A stretch of 64,000 nt of DNA, taken from the NCBI RefSeq assembly GCF_025370935.1, contig NC_133472.1, forward strand, positions 5,248,171 through 5,312,170, given 5' to 3'. A program made the position numbers and the translations under genes. This document shows positions 47,201 through 59,200 of this stretch, piece by piece. Source of the stretch: Choristoneura fumiferana. Lineage: Eukaryota > Arthropoda > Insecta > Lepidoptera > Tortricidae. The notes below the pieces were generated by a model that was not told the origin of the DNA, made no database searches, and was given only the letters and a program-made list of their open reading frames with translations. The stretch's first letter is position 1. Each line of letters starts with the position of its first letter.

Positions 47201-50200
47201 TCATATTTAATACACCTTAAAACCGTACCATAAAAATATCCAGCAACCACAGTGTTGCTTAGTCCCGTTTTGTTCGGAAAAAAAAGGGAGGACAAAAGTT
47301 TCCGAAAGACAAAACTGTCTCAAAACACAGACATTTATTGCCCCGTAACGCATAATTGCCATAATTAATTTCAGGTAATGCAAAATATTCACAGAATTAT
47401 TCTAATTATAAATAAACCCGCGTAGCTCACCCAAAAACTATGAGATTTGACATTTCGGAGACCTCACGCTACACTAGCGCCTCTAGCGGCGAATTCATTC
47501 GCGATAGCCCTCATTGCAAGCAAGACCGTAACGTCCACGATACAAACGATATTTCGCCTGCTAAGTACAGTCAAGGGCAAAGATATCGACACGGCCAACG
47601 TTGCAAAAATATGTATAAACGGCCTTAATGTTAAGAGCATAAAGTCGTGTATACATATTTTGTAATTTAGCGTATCTATTTTATCAGCCAATAAATCATT
47701 ATTATTCATATATTTAATGCAGTACTGCTTTTCCAGACACGATGTTTGCCGGGTCCGCTAGTTTTAATACCAAAATAGTAGATTGTACAACAAGAGCATA
47801 AAACGAGCCATTTTACCCAAGACATTCATATAGCCACCCGAGCCGGTACGGCGAGGGTGAATAGACACGTCGAGGGGAAAATGGGTTTCATGCCCAAGTT
47901 TTACACGACGATGGCGAGGAAATGAAATAGCAACAGTGGAAACAATTTTTCACTTACAATGTACCTTTTATTGTTCAGGAATTACTATTATAATTATAAA
48001 TTTTTAGCTTGATTGATCTATTTTGATTGATTTTTTAGTTTTATACAAATTAAACATTCTTAAAAAAAATAGATTCTTATTTGTCTGTGGCTGTTGACAC
48101 CTGATTGCCTTTGTCTTAGACGAAGATTTTACTTTATGCACTGGAGCATAAAAAGTCATTTTAAGTCGCCTAGACCCAGCATAAACACGAACTTTAAGAG
48201 CATAAGAATTGAATGAGTTGAAAGTATGAATTGAAAGAGGGTTTATAGGTTCCACTGTGTGACTGACCTATGATCTTGCGCAGATTGCGCCAGGTCTCCT
48301 CCAGAGCCTCCATGGTGAACCAGGTGTAGGGGTTGGCGCCGACGTTGAACGACTTGATCTGCTCGTCGAGAGCCGCTAGCGCTTCGAAGTCGCTCTGAGC
48401 CGACGACAGCGACGCCTGGAAACATCAGAACCGTGCAAGAAAACAGTGGAAGGTGCGCTCGCCGCTCGTTTGCAGCGACAAATCTGGCCAACGACAAATT
48501 TAATTCTAAAGAACTAAAAAAGTTTGAAGATGTGTTATAGTTTCAGACTTTCTCATACTGACCGATCTGAATGTTACACCCTGTAGATACATGTGTACGG
48601 AGTATACTCACTTGGAACTGCGCGTGTGCGTCACGTAGGGCGCGTATCTCCTCTATAGAGTTGCAGCGCACTGGATCAGTGAGGTCCTCTTCGGCGTTTT
48701 CAAACCACGAGTTGAACGCCGAAGCCTGTGCGGGCGAAACAAGATTTAAGTAAAAAAAAACTTAAAACTAGATTAAAAATCTTTTTTTCATGCATATAAT
48801 AGTTTCGCAGTCATTGATAATAGTTGAATTGCAAAACAAACAAACTTGACAAGTGGCACTGACGTGACACATAAGAGTCATCAAAAAAATCCACAAGTTT
48901 AACTTTCTTTTGTAAATAAGAGTATGTGTGAATTAAAAACGGATTAGATATGGACTTTGAGAAAACGTCGCAAATTAAGAACCTTTACTCTGATTTACTG
49001 CTAATAATTAATTATCTAAGCTCAGAATTATTTTTTAAACAGTAAGTTAGACCACTAGTGTCTTAGAGAAATTAACTACATTTGACCTGTAGTGTAGATT
49101 GTCCCCTCTTTCGGTGACTACTGGTCACAATTACGATGTATATTATCTGTGTTTTATTGTCTGGTTGCGGTATTGTTGGGACCGTGTTAATAAACCATTT
49201 TTTCCTTTTTTTTAATTCTTCCTTTCTCAAGTTAACGGAAATCAAAAATAACACGTTGTATAGGACGCCTGACAAAGACTTACCTTCTTGGCGAAGGTGA
49301 GATACAGCTCCTCGATCTGGCGGAACTGGTCTTGCAGTTCCAACAGCCGCTGTTTCCTCGCCGCGGAATCAGCCAACAGCTGCTGCCAGCGAGAGATCAC
49401 GTCCTGGTGCCGCTTGACGATGGCCGGCGTCTGCTCGTGGCTCGCGGCCACCAGTTGCTCCTTTAGGGAGGTTATGTTCTGGATGCCTTCGTGCTCGAAC
49501 GCGGCCAGACCTGCGGATGACGGTGTTATAGAAAATGGGAGAGGCCTAAGGTTCAAGGGATGCCCTACGGCTGAGTCATTACTTACAGCCTTATTCATAA
49601 AAATCCTCAATTGAGGTTTGATCGGTCTGTTACTTAGCAGACTGATTAAGCTTGTTAGACGGTTGTCAAGAAGTATGATTCATAAACGCTTGCTAGCAGT
49701 CTGCTAGTTGTTGAGCTGCTGATAGACGGATTAGACGCGTTATGTTGGCCACCTTGACAAATCAAAGACAAAAAATGGCCTAATCGATAATTAAAAAAAA
49801 AATTGACAGCAGTGACAGCAAATTACCAGAAAAAAAATAAAAAGCGAGATGTTTGTTTTCCCGCCATTTCCGATCCGCATGTTTATGTTGTGCAAAAAGC
49901 CATAATTATGTTAATCATCCTTATTTTTATTCATATTTATTGTTAATTTATTGTTGCTAATTTAGAGGATTTTTAAATACAAATTCCTGAAAATAAATTT
50001 TCCTGTTTTTTTTTAATCTGCGTAGCCCTGCCTTCACTATAAATATCTTCGGTACCTATGGTTTTTTGCTCTAGTCAAAGTCAGCTGTTCAAACTTGTGG
50101 CGGCCATTTTGTGACTTAGCAGAGATATAAAGGAGGGTCTACGGTCCTCTAACTTTAGCAGAGCCTTGATCGACTGATTAGCGCTAACAGACGTTTATGA

Positions 50201-53200
50201 ATCATGTTTTTTAGCATCGGGCCTTCAAGGAGCCTTCAAGGAGGCTCTAACTTTTTATGAATAAGGCTGTAAGTCTTTTACCTCAAAAGCATAAATTCCT
50301 CGTAGCGATTCACCGAATAGCATTTCACCGCGAATTAACAAAATTTAATTAGAATCTTGTACTTGACGCGATTTCTCGCGTAGCTTTTTACATTAGCATA
50401 ATTAATTTGTAGCATCTCATTTTTCGTGAAGTATTTTACCTTAGACGCATGTCTTGATGTTTGCTTGGGACTCTAATTAATTTGACGCTTTAATTTATGT
50501 TTGTTCTAATATACGCTAATACACGAACGAGGTGGAATGAGACTAAAATTAACAGTGACAAAAAAAAAAAACGATTGATACTTAAACCGATACTTTAAAC
50601 GCACGATCGAGGTAAAATGCAACTACAATTTGTAGAGACTAAAAAATAAACGATTGTGACACAACACTATAGTAAATTAATTATACGAGTTATGCTTTTG
50701 ATGATAAAGGTAGGTCCTCACCCGCGTCGAATGTGTCCTGCTTGGTAAGCAGCGTCTGCACAGTGGACAGGTCACGGCCGAACTCGTCGGAGCGCACGTG
50801 GGTCTCCTTGTCCGCTATCCAGGACTCGACCACGTCCGCCTTCCACAACAGCTGGAGGTACGCCGAGTTATCCACGAGGGCGGCCTTGCGGCGTGCCGCT
50901 AGGCTCGTCAGCTTCTCCAACTTGGCCTGACAGAAATAGTATATTGTACAACAACGGCATAAAACGAGTCTTTTTACCCGAGACGTTCATATAGCCACCC
51001 GAGCCGGTACGGCGAGGGTGAATAGACACGTCGAGGGGAAAATGGGTTTCATGCCCAAGTTTTACACGACGATGGCGAGGAAATGAAATAGCAACAGTAG
51101 AAACAATTTTTCACTTACAATATACCTTTTAGCGAGGGAAAAATGGCTCATTTTATGTTTTACACTCACCTTTTCACTTCGATTGTCAGGAGATGAAATA
51201 GCAAGTGTAGGTCATAATCATAAGCAATAAATGATACTATGAAACACGATTGCTAGAATGAATAAAATGCATTGTATTTCATATTATTTAATAAAGACAG
51301 GTTTAATTTTTCAAATGTCCGGATTCGATTCCCGAAATGAGTAAGTTTTTTTAAATGTATTATACGAGTAGTTACAGACTTTCCCATACTGACCGATCTA
51401 AATGTTACACCTTGGAAATTAGGCTTCTATCACTCTTGCTGGCACAACAACACATCAAATACGGTATTTGATTATTTTATGTTTTATAAATTAAAACTTC
51501 ACAATGCCTGTTATCGAATAGAGAAACAATTTTTAAGCTACCTTAACAAATAACAAAGTCATAAATAAAGCTTTGAAACTCAAGATTAGACAGAGAAAGC
51601 CATGCTTGCGCTCAAGTTGAAGGTGGTAGGACCTTGTGCAAGGTCCGCCCGGATTGCTACCACCATCTTGCTCGCTAATCCTGCCGTGAAGCAGCAGTGC
51701 TTGCACTGTTGTGTTTCGGCGTGGAGAGTAAGACAGCCGGTGAAATTACTGGCACTTGAGGTATCCCATCTTAGGCCTCTAGGTTGGCAACGCATCTCCA
51801 ATTCCCCTGGTTTGCAGATGTTTATGGGCGGTGGTGATCTCTTACCATCAGGAGACCCACTTGCTCGTTTGCCATCCAGTCGTATAAAAAAAAAAAAAGT
51901 GCAAGTAGCGCCATACTTGCTGTATAGAGAAAAGCGCTTGAGAAAGAGGTATATAGATTTTCTCAAAAAATCTCTATAAATCCAATTTTCAACCTATTTC
52001 AGTTTTCTCTTCGCTAAACACTGTCTGTATATCTATATTTTCATAATAATAATATAAGACATGGCAAAATCAGTTGTCAAATACAGTATTGGTAGAAAAA
52101 TATTTTCAAGTTTTTTTTTTCGTAGTCGGTTCAATTTTCCGTACCTGGAGCGCCCTGGTCCTGTGCTGGAGCGCTTCCGAGTGCAGGTTCCCGGCGGCGA
52201 GCAGCCGATCCCCCTCGGCGGCCAGCTCGCGCACGCGCTCCCCGCGCCCCGCCAGCTCCGCCTCCAGCGCCTCGTGCTTCTTGAGGAGCCCCTGCACGGC
52301 GGCCATGCTGTCGCCGCACTCGCCGACCACGACCAGCTGCTGCTTCTCGCTGCGGGAATTGCAGAGGTTCAAACGACCGTCGAACACTTTGTACGGAAGG
52401 ACCACCAAATACCAACAGAGCTGAGTTATGAGTATTTCGCAAAACAGTGTCGCGTCATGAAATTGTCAAGAAACCAGTTTTGTCAAGAAATTATTAACAC
52501 TAAGGAAGAGATCATAAAACTGCATAAAACATCTAAAATTTCTTGACGCCAGAAAAACGCCACGAAATCTTGTTAGGGAAAACTCGTAATTTTGTAACTA
52601 CATCGAAACTTTCTATTGGATCCAACAACAAAGGTTATCTGACTTTTTATCACCTTTACCACAAGGTTTCGTATATATATAAACACAATATTACTTATTT
52701 TTTGCGTTGAAATGGCGTCAGGAAATATATATATTTTTTATAAGTGGACAACTGAAAATGGACAACTTTTTAAAAAATACTCGTAGTACCCCATTTAACA
52801 AAAAATCAAAAAGTTTATTCTCCAATTATGCCACAAAGAAGGCTTCTTTTTCTTCAGAAAGACAATTGCAAAAAACAATGCGCCGCAAGAAACTTGGCAG
52901 AAAGTCATTCACATTCAATGGGCTCCCCTGTATCGGACCGGAGGGTGACACTATTTACCGGCCCGGATAATACCTATATGGAAATACCGAACCGATATTT
53001 CGTGTGCACGCCCACACAAACTCTTGTCAAACTGGCATGAGTTTATATGGGCGTGTGAACACGACATATCGGGTCGGTGTTATCCGGGCCGGTAAACAGT
53101 GTCACTCGGACCGGACGGTACGAACGGTCCAAGTAGGAACGACTGATGCTCACCTGATCCAGGCCTCCTCCTCGTCGACCTTGGCCAGGAACTGCTGGTA

Positions 53201-56200
53201 AGCCAGCGACTGCTGCAGCTTGGCACCGCGCTCCCCGGCGAGCGACTGGAGCTCCGACCACGCCAGAGCTGGACAAACGACCACGTTACAAGGTAATTAT
53301 TACAAGCTTTTATTTAGTTTCAACTGTCCCGTTGTCTGTTTGTCTGTAATCATATCTTGCAAGTAAAATTCAACCAACTTCCAGTACTTAGTCGGATTGA
53401 CTTGAAATTTGGTAAACTTATGTAAATTGCGTGACAATACAATAATCTGGCAGTAACATTCTGGTAGTCCGGCCAGGATCGTCTTCACAGGACGGAACTC
53501 TTCAAAGGTTAATGGCATCGACTTGAAATTTGATATGCAAATTTAGTTTGGGAAACAATACAGTCAACAAAAAGTAGTCAGCAAAAAAAGCTTGTATAAA
53601 AATGAAATTTTTACCAAAAACTTATTTTAATCCTACGAACATTTTTGTAACGTTTTTAAAACTAAGGTGTTTTTAATCAAGAGTGCATAAAAATCAAATA
53701 CGGTATTAGACTATTTTTTATATGTTTTATAAATTAAAAATCCATAATGCCTGTTATCGAATAGAAAAACAATTTTTAAGCTACCTTTACAAATAACAAA
53801 GTTATAAAGGTTTGAAATTCAAGATTAGACAGAGAAAGACATAATTGCATGTGACTTCATACGCAACTAGCGCCATACTTGCTGCATAGAGAAAAACGTT
53901 TGAGAAAGAGACAGGTATATCGATTTTTCAAAAAAACATTATAAATACAATTTTCAACTAATTGAAGTTTTCTGTTCGCTAAACACTATCTATATTTTCA
54001 AAATCAAAAGTCAAAATCAGGAGTTGTCAAGTAATCGGGATCTATCCTCTACTCCTTGCACTCACCCAAAGCCTTCAGCCGTTGCTCGATCTCCGGCACT
54101 CCCAGGTTGGACACGTCCATCAGTTTCTCCCCGGCCTCTTGCACCGCCTGGATGGCTGGCTCGTGACTCGCCAGCTCCGCTTCGAGGCGCTTATGCTTCT
54201 TCAGAAGGTTCTGGACGCCGGTCAGATCGCGGCCGTAGTCGTCAGACGCCACTAAGAGCTTCTTCTCCCTGGATACAGACAGAATGCGTTAACTCAATGC
54301 GACAAGCGAATAGCTACGGCTGCCTGACTCAAACTGCAGTCAACTCGTCGCGGAGCACGAAGAATTTCACGCAATGACCTTCACTACTTGTCTCTGTCAC
54401 TCGCGCGTGAATATATGTCGTCGCATTCTTACAAATTCATCTGTGCAAGCGCGACGGCAAATATTTAAGCGCGAGCAGAGACACAATAGTGAAAGGTCAT
54501 TATACGAAATTCTTCCTGATCCGCGACCGGACTTTACAATCTACTATTTTCACCGATTAAACTATTTACCTAGCAGTAGAAGATACAAGCTTACATCGAT
54601 TTTCACCGGTCTGATAATAGAATGAAATGTATTTTATAATATATTTAGTATATTAGAAATGGTTTTGTTAAAAAATCCTGGACATGCTATTTTTTTAATG
54701 ATTTTTATTGTTTTTTAATAAAATGCAGACAATCAACGTGTTTACAATAAAACAGTACTTACGATGATATACAATTTATTATATTATCTAATGAAATTAT
54801 AGTAACCAGCCAGTAATTGCACCGGCTGTCTTACTCTCCACGCCGAAACACAACAGTGCAAACACTGCTGCTTCACGGCAGGATTAGCGAGCAAGATGGT
54901 GGTAGCAATCCGGACGGACCTTGCAGAAGGTCCTACCACCTGTATTTTCTTATTATCTCGATGATGAAGCAAAAATTTACCAAACATTATTTAAATAATT
55001 AAAAATATCCCGTTCAGGATTTTTTTTAGCAAAACATTTCTATTATTTTTTCTAACATACTAAGGGGCTGTTTCACCATCCATTGATTAGTGTTAACTGA
55101 CGGTTAAATGTGATGCCGTCTCTATTTGTTTTGTTAGAATAGACGGTGACGGCATCACATTTAGCCGTCTGTTAACACTAATCAATGGATGGTGAAACAG
55201 CCCCTTAATTTGTCATAAAATAGGTTTCATTCTGTTATCAGACCGGTGACGATCCTTTCAAGTTTAGATCTTAGACCATCTAGTATCTCACTTGATCCAC
55301 GACTCCTCGTCGGCGATGTCCCTGAAGAACTGGTGCAGCGTGTTAGCCTCGTGGAGGCGTGCGCGGCGGTGCGCGGCGAGGCTGCGCACACGCTCGAACC
55401 GTTCGTTGATCGCGGCGCGGCGGGACCCGATGCCGGCGCTGTCGAACTGACCGCTGGACACGAGCGCGTCCGCTTGCGCGTTCATGTCTGGAAATAACGC
55501 ATCAGCATCAGGCCGTACCGAACGTGTGCGTGGAATATGTTTTTCATGGACCAATAGAGGGCCATCCATAGTCGCTATCATCGGCACATGCACTCTAATT
55601 TTAAGGTATTAGAATGCATGTTTCGATATTTTTGATCACCTTGACCTCTCCGAAATATCTGATGGTGACTTTACGTGTAGAATGTTTTTCACGAAAAAAT
55701 AGAAGGAGCCATCCATAGTACAGTCGAGTTCATAAGGTTGTGAACAAAAATTTGATATAAAATATTTGAACACTCTTCTACGCCGTTAACAATACTCATA
55801 AGTTTATGAACTCGACTGTTGGTTTGACCATTTTTAGCTCCCCCCCCCACCTTATCGCACTTATTTTGTTCCTGTGTCACAAACCGCCTCAACAATAAAA
55901 GGGGTGACTACATAATTTATGGATGGACCCCAAACCCTTCATTTATCTATCCTCGCATTCCTCGCACAGCACCGCTCCGGAGGAAGCAGTTGAGCGGAGC
56001 GAGGCGAGGTAAATAAAGCTTTTCTATTAGTCCATGAAAAACACATTCGTCGCAACACATCATCACACATCTCTGGTTGAAGAGCATCCTAGGTACCGTT
56101 TCCTTCCTTCTGATGTACAGAACCCTAATATTTTTTTACACGGTTATGCTCAACCATAGACTAAACTCGTTAATCATGCTCTTTGCGAGTTAAACTCGAC

Positions 56201-59200
56201 GTGGTGAGTAAGATAACCGCTAAATTACACAGGTAGCCTACCCAACGAGGACCAAAAACTGCCTCTCAGGGGAAAACACTCGTGTATAAACGAATTTTGG
56301 CATAGTTGTAGGGGGGTGTACAGGTCCAATTTTTTAGTTTTTCGTAAATAACTCGTAAACGCTGGCCCACAGCAACAAATGTTCTAAGACATAAGTAATC
56401 TACGTAAAATTCTTTCTCGAGATCAATCATCTCTCTGATATCAACATTTTATTCTCTGAGATCAATATATCACTAGATATGGCGGGAAGAAGATGGACAA
56501 TAAAAAATAAGCCATTTCTTTAAGTATGGCGATGGATGCATGTTTGTTACTCTTTCACGCAGAAACTACTGAACGGATTTGCATAAAATTTGCCATACAG
56601 GTAACAAATACCCTGGATTAACATACAGGCTACTTTTATTCCAAAATAATCTATGGTTCCTGTGGGATCAAAAGGATCACAAAGTTTTAAACTACATACT
56701 AATTTTGCGCGAGCTAAGTCGCGGGCAAAGAAAAAAGTAGCCTATATGTTAATCCAGGGTATATATTACCCGTATAGCAAATTTGAGTTTTTTCCCCTGA
56801 TTTTCCTTCGTTAGGTAGCCTAAGGCATATGATTCTATCTAAAATCTAACCTCTCTAGGGTGCACTGGCAATTCTGGAGTTGCAGGCGCTCAAACGCGGA
56901 GATCCTCAGTAATAATCAGGTGAGCCAAGAGCTTGAATAAAGTCTTCTTCATCATCATCATCATCTACGCCTCCTCTTACCGTTTATCCTGTCTTCGTGG
57001 GCTTGGATATCAGCTTCGACGAGCTGATGCTTCTTCATCAGGTTCTGCACCGAAGCGAGGTCTTTGCCGGAGTCCTCAGAGGTCAGGAGGCTTTCCACCT
57101 GTACGTTGACGATTTAGTCAATAACCACTGCGATCAAACCAGCGTCCGTACAAAAACACTATCAATCACTGATAGTTTACTTTAAAAAAATCGACACAAA
57201 AGAATCGCCAAGTATGAAAAATAACGGTATTGAGATCGTATTGGGATATTTCGCCTTATAAGCATGCCAAATAAATATTTGACAACCAATGTGTATGTAT
57301 ATGTCAATCCTTTTTCATTACTGACATTATTCTACATTTTTATACTCTAAAAAACGCCATAATTATCTCAATATTGTGGAAATATATTGTCGATTCGAAA
57401 CCTTAATACGTTCTTGAATTTGAGGGGAGAGTTTACCGTATGGATGGGATGAAAATTAAATGTTTGACAGTTACGAAACTCATTAATTAACATCTCAACA
57501 ACTCATTAACATTTTTAATGAGAAAATGTTTTTTCATTTATTAAATTTTTTCGCAAATTTTCCGATGTTTTCAATAGTTATTCTGCTATTCGGGACGAGA
57601 CAAATGATCTCGTGTTATAAGTGTTCGAACAAATCCGACTTGGTTTTATACATAAAGACTAGCGGACCCGGCAGACGTTGTCCTGCCCGGAAAAGTAACA
57701 CTACATTGAATATGCTAAACAACCGACAGCAGCGCCACCTACAGGGTCCAAGTGTGTTTTCAAACCATTCAGGGGCCTATTGAAATATACACAGAATGGT
57801 TTTCTAATACTAACCTCTCCGAGCCAGAAGTCGAGGTCTTTGACGGCGGCGATGTAGGTGCGCTGTTTGTTGGCCTCTTTCAGCTTGAGAGACTTCTCTG
57901 TCGTCTTCTGGGTCAGGAACATCCACTGGTCCGCGATGGACGCCAGGCGGGCCTGATAAAAGATGTTAATTAAACCTAGTGCCATCTACGAAGATGCGTG
58001 ATTTTGTCAAAATTAGACGTTAATGACATAGTAATAAGAACCACGGCACGCGTCATCGTGAATGACTCTACCTATTATAAACATACAGAAAAAAAATGTG
58101 TTTCACCAAATCGATAAGGTCGATGTATACAATTTTATATTTGACGGTATTTGTGCCTTGGACTGTATATGTGTTTTTATTTCATAAAAATTTAGCAAGG
58201 TTAGAAAAGTGACTTTTTTTAATGTCTCTTATACGTCACGTCAGCATCTGTTGTCAAATTTGAGAATTTTGCAAATAGAGCTTTATCTTATATAATTTAT
58301 TCAACTACTTTTTTTTAAAAGTTACCGGGTAGTTTTTATCAATAAACTGAGCCAAAATTAACAGAAATTCAGAAAAGCACTGTACAGAAGTAAATGAATA
58401 AATAATGCTAAAATCACATCTAATTCTGCACTACCGAAAAATATTTGCGATTTTTTTTATTTCAGCTAAGATTTAAATCTTCAGAATTACAATCAAACAA
58501 TTTTATTTATGTCCAAAACAGTAAAATATACTAGAATCGAGTCTTTCTGTCTTGCATTACGTTGCTAGGTTAGGTCATTGTATAGACAAGGACGTTCAGT
58601 AATTTAACGCCCGAGACAATCAGTCGACTTCGACATAGATCTTAGGTCTAGTTCCTTCGTACAGTTTGGGACTGGAAAAAAATCCATTCATTAATTAATT
58701 CACTCATTTAATTCATTCACACATGCAGTCATTACATTCATTCGTTCATTTTATACATTCATTCACATCCTTTGCCAAGTTACCTGGACCGCGTCTTCGC
58801 TGCCGCTGCACTGTCCGCGCTGCACCAAGTTGTCGCCCATGGCTAGTACGGACTGTATGCGCTCAGCGTTCGCCGCCAGCTCCGCTTCGAACGCCTGGTG
58901 CTTCTGGTGCTTGGACTGGATGTTCGCCGGGTCCTAAAATAGAAGGGAGTCAGACAATGAGGGCTATCGCGTATGAATTCGCCGCTAGAGGCGCTAGTGT
59001 AGCGTGAGGTCTTCGAAATGTCAAATCTCATAGTTCTTAGGTGAGCTACGCGGGTTTATTTATAATTAGAATAATTTTGTGAATAGTTTGCATTACCTGA
59101 AATTAATTATGGCAATTATGCGTTACGGGGCAATGAATGTCTGTGTTTTGAGACAGTTTTGTCTTTCGAAAACTTTTGTCCTCCCTTTTTTCCGAACAAA

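Noticed and set aside
51586..51979. Overlapping 125-126-codon frames on both strands
   Set aside because: Both are readings of the GGTGGTAGGACC retroposon and its tail.
52061..52546. Plus-strand 161-codon open frame
   Set aside because: Antisense shadow of GC-rich alpha-spectrin exon 10; the minus-strand translation matches spectrin in phase with its neighbours.
54024..54377. Plus-strand 117-codon frame
   Set aside because: Antisense shadow of alpha-spectrin exon 8.
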